This document shows, piece after piece, positions 1 to 7,006 of a stretch of DNA of 16,116 nucleotides. The translations under genes and the position numbers were made by a program. Every line of letters starts with the position of its first letter. Position 1 is the first letter of the stretch. The notes under the pieces were generated by a model. It worked only from the letters and a program-made list of their open reading frames with translations. It did not search any database and was not told where the DNA came from. Origin of the DNA: Helicobacteraceae bacterium (GTDB taxonomy: Bacteria > Campylobacterota > Campylobacteria > Campylobacterales > SZUA-545); contig JAISRI010000091.1 of assembly GCA_031273735.1 (NCBI GenBank), forward strand, positions 1-16,116, in the 5' to 3' direction.

Positions 1-600
1 CATATCCGTTTCCGTTGAAAATACCCCTGAAAGAGTAAGCGAGAGCAAGATCGTCGCCAATAGGATGCCAACCCGCCGAATCGTCTAACGTAGCGCTTGT
101 TAGCGTTATATCGTTCATCAGAATATAGTCGCCGTTTAAGGTTTTATAATCTGTTCTAATAGCGGCTAACTGCCCTTCCGTTCTTATCTCTTGAACGCTA
201 GGAATAGCGTAGAAATTAACGTTTTGCGTTACTTGATAAGAAGCGTTGTTGATACGATCAGTTGTATCGTTTGCTAGGTATAGAGCGGCGGCGTTTAGAT
301 TAAGTTCGCTTTTTAATCGAGCGATATCGATCGAGCTATTCGCCTGAACTCTTATCGATCCGTTAGAATCAAGATTAGCGTCGTAGAAGCTAACAAGGTA
401 TTCGGAAGAGGTTGGCGGCGGGTTATCGCCTCCTCCTCCGCTTGAACCGCCTCCGCCGCAACCGACAAACAAGAACGCTAAAAGCGTAATTAAAGCAAAG
501 GGTTTGCTAAAAGCGTTAAAAGCTCTTGTTAGAGCTTTATGGTAGAAAGGGTCGCGCCCCCCCCCAGTTTTAAGGAAGGAACCGACGAGATTTGAAACAT
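1..600 (-). CDS. Phase-variable surface lipoprotein, 5' part, phase OFF as sequenced
   Basis: This gene runs off the left edge. On the minus strand an ATG at 600-598 follows a strong ribosome binding site (AAAAAGGAG, 606-614). A nine-G tract (557-565) lies about 12 codons in. Read straight through, the ATG frame stops at 529-531 after 23 codons. One extra G (or two fewer) joins it to a long open frame: a hydrophobic stretch ending in a lipobox (LLAFLFVGC, Cys codon 458-460), then a Gly/Ser/Pro linker (GGGGSSGGGGDNPPP), then a secreted domain. Near the edge this contains IRTEGQLAAIRTDY, LNGDYILMNDITL and GWHPIGDD followed by FRGIFNGNG, resembling GLUG-type bacterial surface proteins. No ATG, GTG or TTG in the lipobox frame lies at a sensible position. 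I infer an outer-membrane-anchored surface protein switched by slipped-strand mispairing. The ligand is unknown. Confidence 0.7.
557..565. repeat. Poly-C/G tract (9 bases), contingency-type switch
   Basis: Nine consecutive C on the plus strand are nine G in the coding direction of the lipoprotein gene, 33 bases inside the ORF. Tracts of this kind and length are the usual phase-variation switches of Campylobacter and Helicobacter. At nine, the start ATG and the lipobox are out of frame; seven or ten would restore the frame. Confidence 0.85.
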
Positions 601-632
601 TGAAACTCCTTTTTTGAGAGAAATTGATTGGG

Positions 633-638
633 ATTATA
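633..638 (-). promoter_or_regulatory. Promoter -10 box of the phase-variable lipoprotein gene
   Basis: On the minus strand a perfect TATAAT lies in the context TTTTTGCTATAATCC, 33 bases upstream of the ATG, preceded by A/T-rich sequence. Campylobacterota sigma-70 promoters typically show a clear -10 box and a T-rich upstream region rather than a -35 box, which fits here. The ribosome binding site AAAAAGGAG follows at 606-614. Confidence 0.6.
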
Positions 639-770
639 GCAAAAATATAAATAAAGCCAAAATGCAACGATCCTCGCGCTATAAAAGCCTTTTTTATAAG
701 GCAAAACCTATATAGGCGCTCGGCGGCGCGAATGGACGCGGGAATATCGAAAAACGTCAAACGTGGCGCA

Positions 771-799
771 AAACGCTTTTATTAACGAAAAAAGCGTTT
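771..799 (-). terminator. Hairpin overlapping the stop codon of the secreted-protein gene
   Basis: A perfect 10-base inverted repeat, AAACGCTTTT (771-780) and AAAAGCGTTT (790-799), has a nine-base loop. In the minus direction it begins inside the stop codon at 798-800 and ends with a short T run, so it may end transcription of the gene at 798-1418. The stem is A/T-rich and the T tract is short. The rest of 601-797 holds only the upstream promoter and a few short palindromes (for example CCTATATAGG at 707-716); I see no gene there. Confidence 0.45.
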
Positions 800-1418
800 A
801 ATAAAGATCGTCGTTTGCGCTATTGGGACATTCGCTTTCGTAAGCGTCCATATATGCGAAAATCTCGTCGATCGCCTCTTGGTGCATATCTTTTATAAGC
901 GATTTGTTTTGTCTAACGCGATCGGTTAATTTGAAAACCTCGCACCAATCTTCGCCAAGCGCTTTTTGAGCCTCGATCAGCTCGGCGATTATATTAACGG
1001 TATAACTTCGCGGCGATCGGCTCTTTGCGATTTTGGCGATCTTTATCGCGTCGCTTATTTTATCGTCCATAGCTTTGAAATAAGCCATAGATATTAAATC
1101 CTCGCCGTTTGCCGTTTGGACAAATTCGTTGAAGTCTTTGTATCGTTTGCTCTTATTAAGAAACTTAAAAAATAGATCGGCGTTTTTACCGCTATTGGGC
1201 GCTTCCCAACCTATCGCGTTTATAACGGCTATTTTAACGTCGATCGGAGCGCTAGAATCGGCTAGAAACGCCGCCAGACGATCGCTTAAAACCTTTGTTT
1301 CTAACGCCTCGCGCACAAAAAGATCGTCTTCATACGCCGCGCCGATATCCGTCGATGTGATCGGCGAATCGGCGAAAGCCGCGCCGCAAAACCATAAAAA
1401 TAAGACAAAACGCTTCAT
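798..1418 (-). CDS. Secreted/periplasmic hypothetical protein
   Basis: The product is 206 aa with a typical Sec signal peptide, MKRFVLFLWFCGAAFADS, likely cut after AFA. I chose the ATG at 1418 because it follows AAAGGCGG and places the signal peptide at the N-terminus; an in-frame upstream ATG at 1481 would bury it behind 21 residues. The mature part is mainly helical and soluble, with Asp/Glu- and Lys-rich segments, a central DAIKIAKIAKSRSPRSY segment and an acidic C-terminus ending NSANDDLY. Two cysteines (in DWCEVFK and YESECPN) could form a disulfide in the periplasm. I do not recognise the family. It is divergent from mgtE across an 83-base gap and is probably a single-gene unit ending in the hairpin at 771-799. 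Confidence 0.65.
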   Translation of the reverse strand: MKRFVLFLWFCGAAFADSPITSTDIGAAYEDDLFVREALETKVLSDRLAAFLADSSAPIDVKIAVINAIGWEAPNSGKNADLFFKFLNKSKRYKDFNEFVQTANGEDLISMAYFKAMDDKISDAIKIAKIAKSRSPRSYTVNIIAELIEAQKALGEDWCEVFKLTDRVRQNKSLIKDMHQEAIDEIFAYMDAYESECPNSANDDLY

Positions 1419-1443
1419 TTTGCCGCCTTTATTTCTGCCAAGC

Positions 1444-1453
1444 ATAATACAAT
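1444..1453. promoter_or_regulatory. Possible overlapping divergent -10 boxes
   Basis: In the 83-base gap between the secreted-protein gene and mgtE, TACAAT (1448-1453) could be the plus-strand -10 for mgtE. TATTAT on the minus strand (complement of 1444-1449) could be the -10 for the other gene. The two candidates overlap. Their placement fits the flanking start codons, but no further support is visible. Confidence 0.3.
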
Positions 1454-1501
1454 AAGCCCACTTGTAAGACAATTGCGACAAATAAACGATGGAGGCAAGA
1501 T

Positions 1502-2878
1502 TTGGAACAGGATATTCGAGCGAAAAAAGAGGAACTTCTCAAATTTGCGGCGGACTGTAAAGGCGATTTGGATACTTTAGGCGATTTGAACATTCACGAA
1601 TCGGATATCGCCGAAATTTTATTGGAGCTTAAAGAGGACGGCAACGAAGAGGAATACAACCGCTTAATTGGCGTTTTGCCGCCAGAATTATTGGGTCCCG
1701 TCGTGCTGGAGCTACCTGAAAAGATACAAGAGGATCTGATCAGATCGCTAAACGATCGCAAATGGGCGGCGATCATAGAGGAGCTAGACACCGACGACGC
1801 GACGGATATGATCCAAAAGATCGAGGAGATCGACAAAGAGAAATCTTACGAGATTTTGCGTCAAGTGGGCGTCGATCAAAAAGAGAGCATAGAAAATCTT
1901 AAGCGTTTCGACGAAGACAGCGCGGGCGCGATTATGCAAACGGAGCTTTTTAGCGCGAAACTTGGCGAAAAGATCAGCGACTCGATCAAGCGGTTAAAAA
2001 ATATGGTGGCAAACGAGGAGTTAAGCAATATTCATTTTGTCTTTGTCGTCGACGATCAGAATAAACTTATGGCTATGTTAAGCCTTGAAGAGCTGATTAT
2101 GCTCGATCTAGATAAAACCTACAAAGAGTGTTTAGAGGCGCTCGACGAGCCGATCTTTGTCTATTCGCACGATACGATCGAAACCGTTACGCAGACTGTG
2201 GAGCGTTACGACTTGGCGGCGATCGCGGTCGTCGATCACTTTCGGCGGCTTTTGGGGCGGATCACGAGCGACGATATTTACGACCTTATCGAAGATCAGG
2301 CTACGGAGCAGATCTACTCTTTGGCGCAGGTCGGGGAGGATACGGAGGTTTACGAGGGCGCGGTCAAACACGGCTGGGCTAGAGCGAAATGGCTTTTTTT
2401 GAATCTGGCGACGGCGACTTTAAGCGCGGCGGTGATCGGATTTTTTTCGGATTCGATCGAACAGATCGTGGCGCTTGCGATTTTAATGCCGATCGTAGCT
2501 AGTATGGGCGGCGTGCTGGGAACGCAGACGCTTACCGTAACCGTTCGCAAACTCGCTTTGGGCGAGGTGAAAATAGAGGACGCGAGATCGGTGGTCAAAC
2601 GAGAGATTGCGATCGCGCTTTTTAACGGCGCGATTTTTGCCGTATGCGCTGGAGCGCTCGCTTGGGCGTGGTTTGGCAAGCCGCTTCTAGGCGCGGCGAT
2701 CGCGCTGGCGCTTTTAGCGAATATGCTTTACGCGGGCTTTTTTGGCGCGAGTATTCCGCTGGTTTTGAAGCGTTTTGGGATCGATCCCGCAGTGGCAAGC
2801 GGCGTACTTTTGACTACAATTACAGACGGGGCGGGTTTTTTTACATTTCTTGGGCTTGCCACGATAATTTTGTTATAG
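1502..2878 (+). CDS. mgtE: Magnesium channel/transporter MgtE
   Basis: The protein has 458 aa, the usual MgtE length. Its order is an acidic helical N domain (about residues 1-130, with EELDTDDATDMIQ), two CBS domains (about 131-260), a connecting helix and five membrane segments from about residue 295. Family signatures in the channel part are MPIVASMGGVLGTQ and DPAVASGVLLTTITDGAGFF; the Asp in TTITDG (about residue 442) matches the pore Mg2+-binding acid of characterised MgtE. In the family, Mg2+ bound to the N and CBS domains closes the channel at high internal Mg2+. The start is TTG at 1502, supported by GGAGG at 1491-1495 with six-base spacing. The LOG-family gene follows after nine bases, so they are probably co-transcribed. 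Confidence 0.93.
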   Translation: MEQDIRAKKEELLKFAADCKGDLDTLGDLNIHESDIAEILLELKEDGNEEEYNRLIGVLPPELLGPVVLELPEKIQEDLIRSLNDRKWAAIIEELDTDDATDMIQKIEEIDKEKSYEILRQVGVDQKESIENLKRFDEDSAGAIMQTELFSAKLGEKISDSIKRLKNMVANEELSNIHFVFVVDDQNKLMAMLSLEELIMLDLDKTYKECLEALDEPIFVYSHDTIETVTQTVERYDLAAIAVVDHFRRLLGRITSDDIYDLIEDQATEQIYSLAQVGEDTEVYEGAVKHGWARAKWLFLNLATATLSAAVIGFFSDSIEQIVALAILMPIVASMGGVLGTQTLTVTVRKLALGEVKIEDARSVVKREIAIALFNGAIFAVCAGALAWAWFGKPLLGAAIALALLANMLYAGFFGASIPLVLKRFGIDPAVASGVLLTTITDGAGFFTFLGLATIILL

Positions 2879-2887
2879 GGGTTTTTA

Positions 2888-3640
2888 ATGAGCGAAATAA
2901 GAGCGCCAATCGGAAAGCAACTAGACTTTAGCGAACCTTGGAGCATATTCCGCGTAATGGCGGATTTTGTCAATGGCTACGATTCGCTTAAAGATATTGG
3001 ACCTTCGGTTACGGTTTTTGGTAGCGCAAGAACAAAGCGCGATCACCCGTATTATAAGGCGGCGCAAAAGCTAGGCTATATGCTTGCCGAAAACGGCTTC
3101 AACGTGATCACGGGCGGTAGCGCGGGTATTATGGAGGCGGCAAATCGCGGAGCGTATAGTTCGGGCAAAGGCAAATCTATCGGACTGAATATCGAGCTAC
3201 CGCACGAGCAGGCGAGTAACGCGTATTTGGATTTAAGTTTGAAGTTTGATTACTTTTTTGCCCGTAAAGTGATGTTGGTAAAGTATTCTTACGCCTATAT
3301 TATCTTTCCGGGCGGTTTTGGGACGATGGACGAGCTTTTCGAGGCGCTGACGCTTGTTCAAACGCGCAAAATCTTTCCGATCGGGGTTTTTTTGGTGGGC
3401 GCGGATTACTATAAACCGCTTTTGGATTTTATAAAATCTAGTATGGTCGGCGAAAAAACTATCGCGTCCGCCGACGCGGATTTGATAAAATTAACGGACG
3501 ATTTGGACGAGGTTGTGAGTTTTACGAAGGATCATATAGATAAACGGATCAAAGAGATGGAAGAGATGGGATTAACTAATCTTACCGATTACGCGCGTCT
3601 TAAAAAGTTTCAAGAGGCGCGACGGCAAAGGGGGATATGA
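2888..3640 (+). CDS. LOG-family Rossmann-fold protein (TIGR00730 type)
   Basis: The product is 250 aa with a Rossmann core and the two hallmarks of the LOG family: GGSAGIMEAANRGA (about 77-89) and PGGFGTMDE (141-149). Characterised LOG proteins hydrolyse nucleoside 5'-monophosphates to base and ribose 5-phosphate, with the PGGxGTxxE motif in the active site. Older annotations call them lysine decarboxylases, which is wrong for the family. The substrate here is unknown. The ATG at 2888 follows AGGGG with good spacing and lies nine bases after the mgtE stop. The C-terminus is charged (KRIKEMEEMG) and its stop overlaps the start of the acidic mini-protein gene, so three genes form a cluster. Confidence 0.88.
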   Translation: MSEIRAPIGKQLDFSEPWSIFRVMADFVNGYDSLKDIGPSVTVFGSARTKRDHPYYKAAQKLGYMLAENGFNVITGGSAGIMEAANRGAYSSGKGKSIGLNIELPHEQASNAYLDLSLKFDYFFARKVMLVKYSYAYIIFPGGFGTMDELFEALTLVQTRKIFPIGVFLVGADYYKPLLDFIKSSMVGEKTIASADADLIKLTDDLDEVVSFTKDHIDKRIKEMEEMGLTNLTDYARLKKFQEARRQRGI

Positions 3641-3879
3641 TGGCTTACGACGAAGAGTGGGACGAAGACGAAAACGACGAATTACCAGAGTCGTTTGACG
3701 ACGACGATCTTTCGCTGGATATTCCTTTTGAAGAGGACGATCTGCCGTTAGACGATCTTCCGCTTGAAGATGTCGACGATCCGTTCGATCAAAAAAGAGG
3801 CGGTTTTGGCGACGCGGGCAAATACGACGACGGCGACTACGAGTATAACGACGAAGACGACGAGGAGTTTTACGAATGA
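3637..3879 (+). CDS. Extremely acidic 80-aa protein coupled to the LOG gene
   Basis: This small ORF starts inside the LOG stop codon (ATGATGG at 3637, where TGA is the LOG stop), the classic arrangement for translational coupling. A second in-frame ATG at 3640 is equally possible. Of 80 residues, 38 are Asp or Glu and only three are Lys or Arg, giving a net charge near -35. Short repeats are visible (DLPLDDLPLEDVDDPF), a glycine-bearing break (KRGGFGDAGK) sits in the middle, and the tail is acidic with Tyr (YDDGDYEYNDEDDEEFYE). It is probably disordered. I do not recognise the family. The base pattern GAC/GAT GAA resembles the neighbours, so it is not an obvious import. Possible roles, as inference only, are metal binding or a partner for a basic protein. 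A hairpin follows at once. Confidence 0.6.
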   Translation: MMAYDEEWDEDENDELPESFDDDDLSLDIPFEEDDLPLDDLPLEDVDDPFDQKRGGFGDAGKYDDGDYEYNDEDDEEFYE

Positions 3880-3886
3880 TCTATCG

Positions 3887-3913
3887 GATCGCTAAATAGC
3901 AAACTTAGCGATC
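3887..3913. terminator. Bidirectional hairpin between converging gene clusters
   Basis: A perfect nine-base inverted repeat, GATCGCTAA (3887-3895) and TTAGCGATC (3905-3913), has a nine-base loop. It lies exactly in the 51-base gap where the mgtE cluster (plus) and the queE cluster (minus) converge. T runs are weak on both sides, so it may terminate both transcripts poorly or serve mainly as a 3'-end stabiliser. Confidence 0.45.
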
Positions 3914-3930
3914 TTTCGGCGCGCTTAGAG

Positions 3931-4563
3931 TTACGGAAGATTAAACGCTTTGTGCAGTTGCGGCAAAACGCGGCAATTAACACCGAGCGCTAGCAGAGCG
4001 TTTTGTAACTCTAACGCTTTTTTTAGCGACGTTTCTTTATTGGACTCAAGTTGCAAAATTGGAATAACGCCGCGATTGTATATGCTATAAAACGGTTCTT
4101 TAATAAGCGCTTCAATAGTTATATTTTCATCGACGACAAATTTTAATTCGTCGGCGCGATCCGCAATTTTTGGATCGATTTTATAAAGCGGCGGCTTTGG
4201 CGAAACGACAAGGCGGATTTTAACCGTTTTTTCTAATTTGTCGATCTCGCGCCATATCGATCCGTTGGTTTCGATTTTAATCATTTTTTTAAGCGCCGAC
4301 AGAGCTTCGCACAACTTGGCGAGATCGCTATGAATAAAAGGCTCGCCGCCCGTTACGCTAATAATCGCGCCGCCAAGCTCTTTGACCTTATTAACAATAT
4401 CGCCGATCGATATTTCTTGAAACTTTCCTAATGGTTCGTAAGAGTAAGTCGTGTCGCACCACGCGCAGCGCATATTGCAACCAAAAAGCCGAATAAATAC
4501 GGTCGAAAAACCCATTAACGCGCCTTCGCCCTCGATCGAGCGAAAAATCTCGACGACTTTCAT
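3931..4563 (-). CDS. queE: 7-carboxy-7-deazaguanine synthase (radical SAM)
   Basis: The 210-aa protein carries the radical SAM cluster motif of QueE, CNMRCAWC at residues 29-36 (CxxxCxxC), behind the diagnostic IEGEGALMG and followed by DTTYS. Further family marks are VTGGEPF (SAM-binding GGE) and SPKPP. QueE rearranges 6-carboxytetrahydropterin to 7-carboxy-7-deazaguanine in the queuosine/preQ0 pathway, using SAM and Mg2+. The ATG at 4563 overlaps the uvrC stop by four bases (ATGA), so translation is probably coupled to uvrC. No other queuosine gene is in the window. Length and motif spacing look normal and I see no defects. Confidence 0.93.
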   Translation of the reverse strand: MKVVEIFRSIEGEGALMGFSTVFIRLFGCNMRCAWCDTTYSYEPLGKFQEISIGDIVNKVKELGGAIISVTGGEPFIHSDLAKLCEALSALKKMIKIETNGSIWREIDKLEKTVKIRLVVSPKPPLYKIDPKIADRADELKFVVDENITIEALIKEPFYSIYNRGVIPILQLESNKETSLKKALELQNALLALGVNCRVLPQLHKAFNLP

Positions 4564-6389
4564 ATCCGCGCTTCCTCGCTACTTGTTTCTTTGTCGTCAG
4601 ATCCTTTCAACGCTTTTGCCGCTTTCTGTCCGGCGGCTTGCGCGATCTCGTCGTAATTCGCCCTTTCGATCGCCTCGAAAGTTCCAAATACGGAAATTAG
4701 CCGTTTAAGCGTCGCGTCGCCTATGCCCTTGACCTTCAAAATCTTTAATTTATTATCCTCTTTTCGCTTCTGTTTGCGGTGAAAAGCGATCGCGAATCTA
4801 TGCGCTTCGTCGCGCAATTTTTGAAAGAATTGAAGCCGCTTATCGCTAGGGTCTAAACGAAAAACTTCGCCGTTTGCGTAAAGAATATCTTTCGCCGCGC
4901 CCTTTGCGCGATGGGCTTTTCCATCTAACTTCTCTTTGCCGATCGCCGCTACGTCGATTTTAACGCCCGCGCTTGAAAGAACGTCGATCGCCAATCTTCT
5001 TAGAGTTTCGCCGCCGTCGATCACCCAGCAATCGGGCGGCGGATTTTCGTTGAACTTTTCGGCGCGTCTGCTTAATACTTCTAACATCTGATCGTATTCG
5101 TTTTTAGCCGCTAAATTATAACTTCTGTAATCGCTTTTCACCCATTCGCCGTTATCAAAAACTACCATCGCGCCCACCGTCGCTTCGCCCATTATATGCG
5201 AGTTATCGAAAATCTCCAATCTTTTAGGCGCGTTCTCAAATTTTAGTAGCTCTTTTATAGCCGTATCAATAGAAGAGTTTTGCGCCTCTTTTCTTAATGT
5301 TTCTTGCGCGTTTTTCAAAGCTAGATCGACAAGGGCTTTTTTTGCGCCGATCTTGGCGACGATAATATCAATTTTCTTTTTATAGAGTTTATTTAACCAC
5401 TCTTTGATCTCTTCGATCTCCGCAAAGGCTTTAGCGACGTAGATTACGTTCGCGGCGATTGGCGTATCAAAGGTATAAAACGACAAAAACGATCGTTTAT
5501 ACGCCTCGTCTTCGTCGTAGCCTTGCGAAAATCTAAAACTTTGCGCGGCGCTTGAAACCACTCTGCCTTCGCGTATAAAAAGCCGCGACGCTACGGCGCT
5601 ATTTCCCAGATCGGCGAGCGCCAAAACGTCAAAGTTTTCTTTTCTTGCTAGATCGACTCCGCTTTGAACCGCGCTAGATAGTATGCCGCGTATCTGATCG
5701 CGAATCTTTGCCGCCTCTTCAAAGTGTTCGTTTCTTGCAAAATCGCTCATCTTTTTTTCAAGCGCCTTCGCCATTTTCTCTTTATTGTTGATCAACGCCG
5801 TAGCCTCGTCGATCATAGCGCGATAGGAGCTTTTTTCTACGCGCCCTTCGCACGGCGCGGAACACTTGCCGATCTGATAAAATAAACAGGCTTTTTTTTC
5901 TTTCAAACACCCCCTTTTTTGCGTAAAAGGAAATAGCGAATATAGCGCGTCGTAAATATATCTAGCCGAGCTTGCGAAAGGTCCGAAATACTTTACGCTT
6001 TTTGCCGCGATCACCTTGCGCGTAATTTCAAAGCGCGGAAAATCAGCCGATAGATCAACGTAAATATACGGATAAGTTTTATCGTCGCGCAATAAAATGT
6101 TATATTTTGGTTTTAGCTGTTTGATCAGAGAGTTTTCAAGTATTAGCGCGTCGCTTTCGCTCTCCACGATTATATATTCTAGCGCACTAGTTTCGCTAAT
6201 CATCTTCGCGATCCTCGCGCTTAAACGCGGATCGGGCGCGATCGAGCCGCTTATGACAAAATACTGCCTAACGCGGTTTTTTATGTTTTTTGCCTTTCCA
6301 ACGTAGAGTAGTCGCCCGTTTTTGTCAAAATACTGATAGACGCCCGGACTTTGCGGCAGGTTTTTCACGCTATCTTCAAGATATGTCAT
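4560..6389 (-). CDS. uvrC: Excinuclease ABC subunit C
   Basis: The 609-aa protein has the full UvrC architecture. First is an N-terminal GIY-YIG nuclease (GVYQYF at 16-21 and LLYVGKAKN at 27-35), which makes the 3' incision. Next are a Cys cluster around CLKEKKACLFYQIGKCSAPC and a UVR segment (HFEEAAKIRDQIRG) that contacts UvrB. The RNase H-like domain follows (LEIFDNSHIMG, WVIDGGETLRR), which makes the 5' incision, then a C-terminal helix-hairpin-helix pair (LKVKGIGDATLKRLISVFG) that binds DNA. It acts with UvrA and UvrB in nucleotide excision repair. The start is the ATG at 6389, which aligns with the family N-terminus. It lies 74 bases after the DciA-like gene and overlaps queE by four bases, so a three-gene minus-strand transcript is likely. 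Confidence 0.96.
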   Translation of the reverse strand: MTYLEDSVKNLPQSPGVYQYFDKNGRLLYVGKAKNIKNRVRQYFVISGSIAPDPRLSARIAKMISETSALEYIIVESESDALILENSLIKQLKPKYNILLRDDKTYPYIYVDLSADFPRFEITRKVIAAKSVKYFGPFASSARYIYDALYSLFPFTQKRGCLKEKKACLFYQIGKCSAPCEGRVEKSSYRAMIDEATALINNKEKMAKALEKKMSDFARNEHFEEAAKIRDQIRGILSSAVQSGVDLARKENFDVLALADLGNSAVASRLFIREGRVVSSAAQSFRFSQGYDEDEAYKRSFLSFYTFDTPIAANVIYVAKAFAEIEEIKEWLNKLYKKKIDIIVAKIGAKKALVDLALKNAQETLRKEAQNSSIDTAIKELLKFENAPKRLEIFDNSHIMGEATVGAMVVFDNGEWVKSDYRSYNLAAKNEYDQMLEVLSRRAEKFNENPPPDCWVIDGGETLRRLAIDVLSSAGVKIDVAAIGKEKLDGKAHRAKGAAKDILYANGEVFRLDPSDKRLQFFQKLRDEAHRFAIAFHRKQKRKEDNKLKILKVKGIGDATLKRLISVFGTFEAIERANYDEIAQAAGQKAAKALKGSDDKETSSEEARI

Positions 6390-6463
6390 CGTCGCCTTTC
6401 GCGTTTTGGAATCGTAGCGCTACTTTAGATTTTTTTATACGACTTTGCGCTTGCGCGATCGCT

Positions 6464-6901
6464 TCAAGCTTGAGCGAGCTTCTTAATAACGGCGCGTATA
6501 TTCTCGATCGCCTCGAAAACCGCTCGATTTTCGGCGCTATTTTCAAAGCGCCCAACGGCGCGCTCCTCATAGGATAGTTCGGGCGGATCGACTTCGACAA
6601 AATCGGTTTGACGATCGACGTAAAACTTAAAATTGCGTAGCTCTACGCCTTCGCACAGAGAGGTTTCGCGTTGCAGAACCTTAAAAAACGATCTGATCTG
6701 ATCGCGTTTGGTATAATATTCAGACTTCATTGCTTGGCTTGAAAGGGTCAAAATGAGCGTATCGCCGTTAAGCCTAGCCGATCGAAGCGCATCGCGCATA
6801 ATCGGCGGAAACGGGGCGATCAAAGCGCGTATCAAACGTTGTTTTTTATATTGCGGATTGGAACCAAATAGCCGATGAATCATTGCTTCGCCGTTTTTCA
6901 T
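6464..6901 (-). CDS. DUF721/DciA-like small protein
   Basis: The product is 145 aa. Its first 80 residues (NPQYKKQRLIRALIAPFPP, then a beta-rich NGDTLILTLSSQAMKSEYY and KRDQIRSFFKVLQRE) resemble the short DUF721 proteins of Campylobacterota, relatives of the replicative-helicase loader DciA. This is judged from pattern memory, not a search. The C-terminal part (residues about 95-145) is charged and helical with no motif I recognise. If the assignment holds, the role would be DnaB-type helicase loading. Two starts are possible, ATG at 6901 or ATG at 6883; neither has a strong ribosome binding site. With either, the 5' end overlaps the divergent lipoprotein ORF that begins at 6875. uvrC follows 74 bases downstream on the same strand. 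Confidence 0.55.
   Translation of the reverse strand: MKNGEAMIHRLFGSNPQYKKQRLIRALIAPFPPIMRDALRSARLNGDTLILTLSSQAMKSEYYTKRDQIRSFFKVLQRETSLCEGVELRNFKFYVDRQTDFVEVDPPELSYEERAVGRFENSAENRAVFEAIENIRAVIKKLAQA
6847..6852 (+). promoter_or_regulatory. Possible -10 box for the lipoprotein-nadB-guaA-hemD transcript
   Basis: TATATT preceded by a run of six T lies 22 bases upstream of the lipoprotein ATG, within the 5' coding region of the opposing DciA-like gene. It is the best plus-strand candidate near the start of this cluster, but it is a single short match. Confidence 0.3.
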
Positions 6902-7006
6902 ATCGTCATTTTAACGCTTTTTTTGCTGTGCGCCGCAGGATGCGCAAAACGCGGCGCGCCTTTTTGGTCTGAAAACGCCTCGCAAACGCCGATATATGCA
7001 AACTGA
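6875..7006 (+). CDS. Small lipoprotein (43 aa) upstream of nadB
   Basis: This short ORF encodes MNHCFAVFHIVILTLFLL followed by CAAGC, a clean lipoprotein signal peptide with lipobox (L-C-A-A-G-C) and the modifiable Cys at residue 23. The mature part is only 21 residues: CAKRGAPFWSENASQTPIYAN. The short basic-Gly-x-Pro-aromatic stretch after the Cys weakly recalls LptM-type mini-lipoproteins (CGxKGPLY), which assist the LptD translocon in other bacteria. That link is inference. The stop (7004-7006) lies inside nadB, overlapping its start by 11 bases, so the two are probably coupled. The 5' end overlaps the opposing DciA-like gene by 9 or 27 bases. The ribosome binding site is weak (GGAA). No other in-frame ATG, GTG or TTG gives a complete signal peptide. 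Confidence 0.6.
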   Translation: MNHCFAVFHIVILTLFLLCAAGCAKRGAPFWSENASQTPIYAN

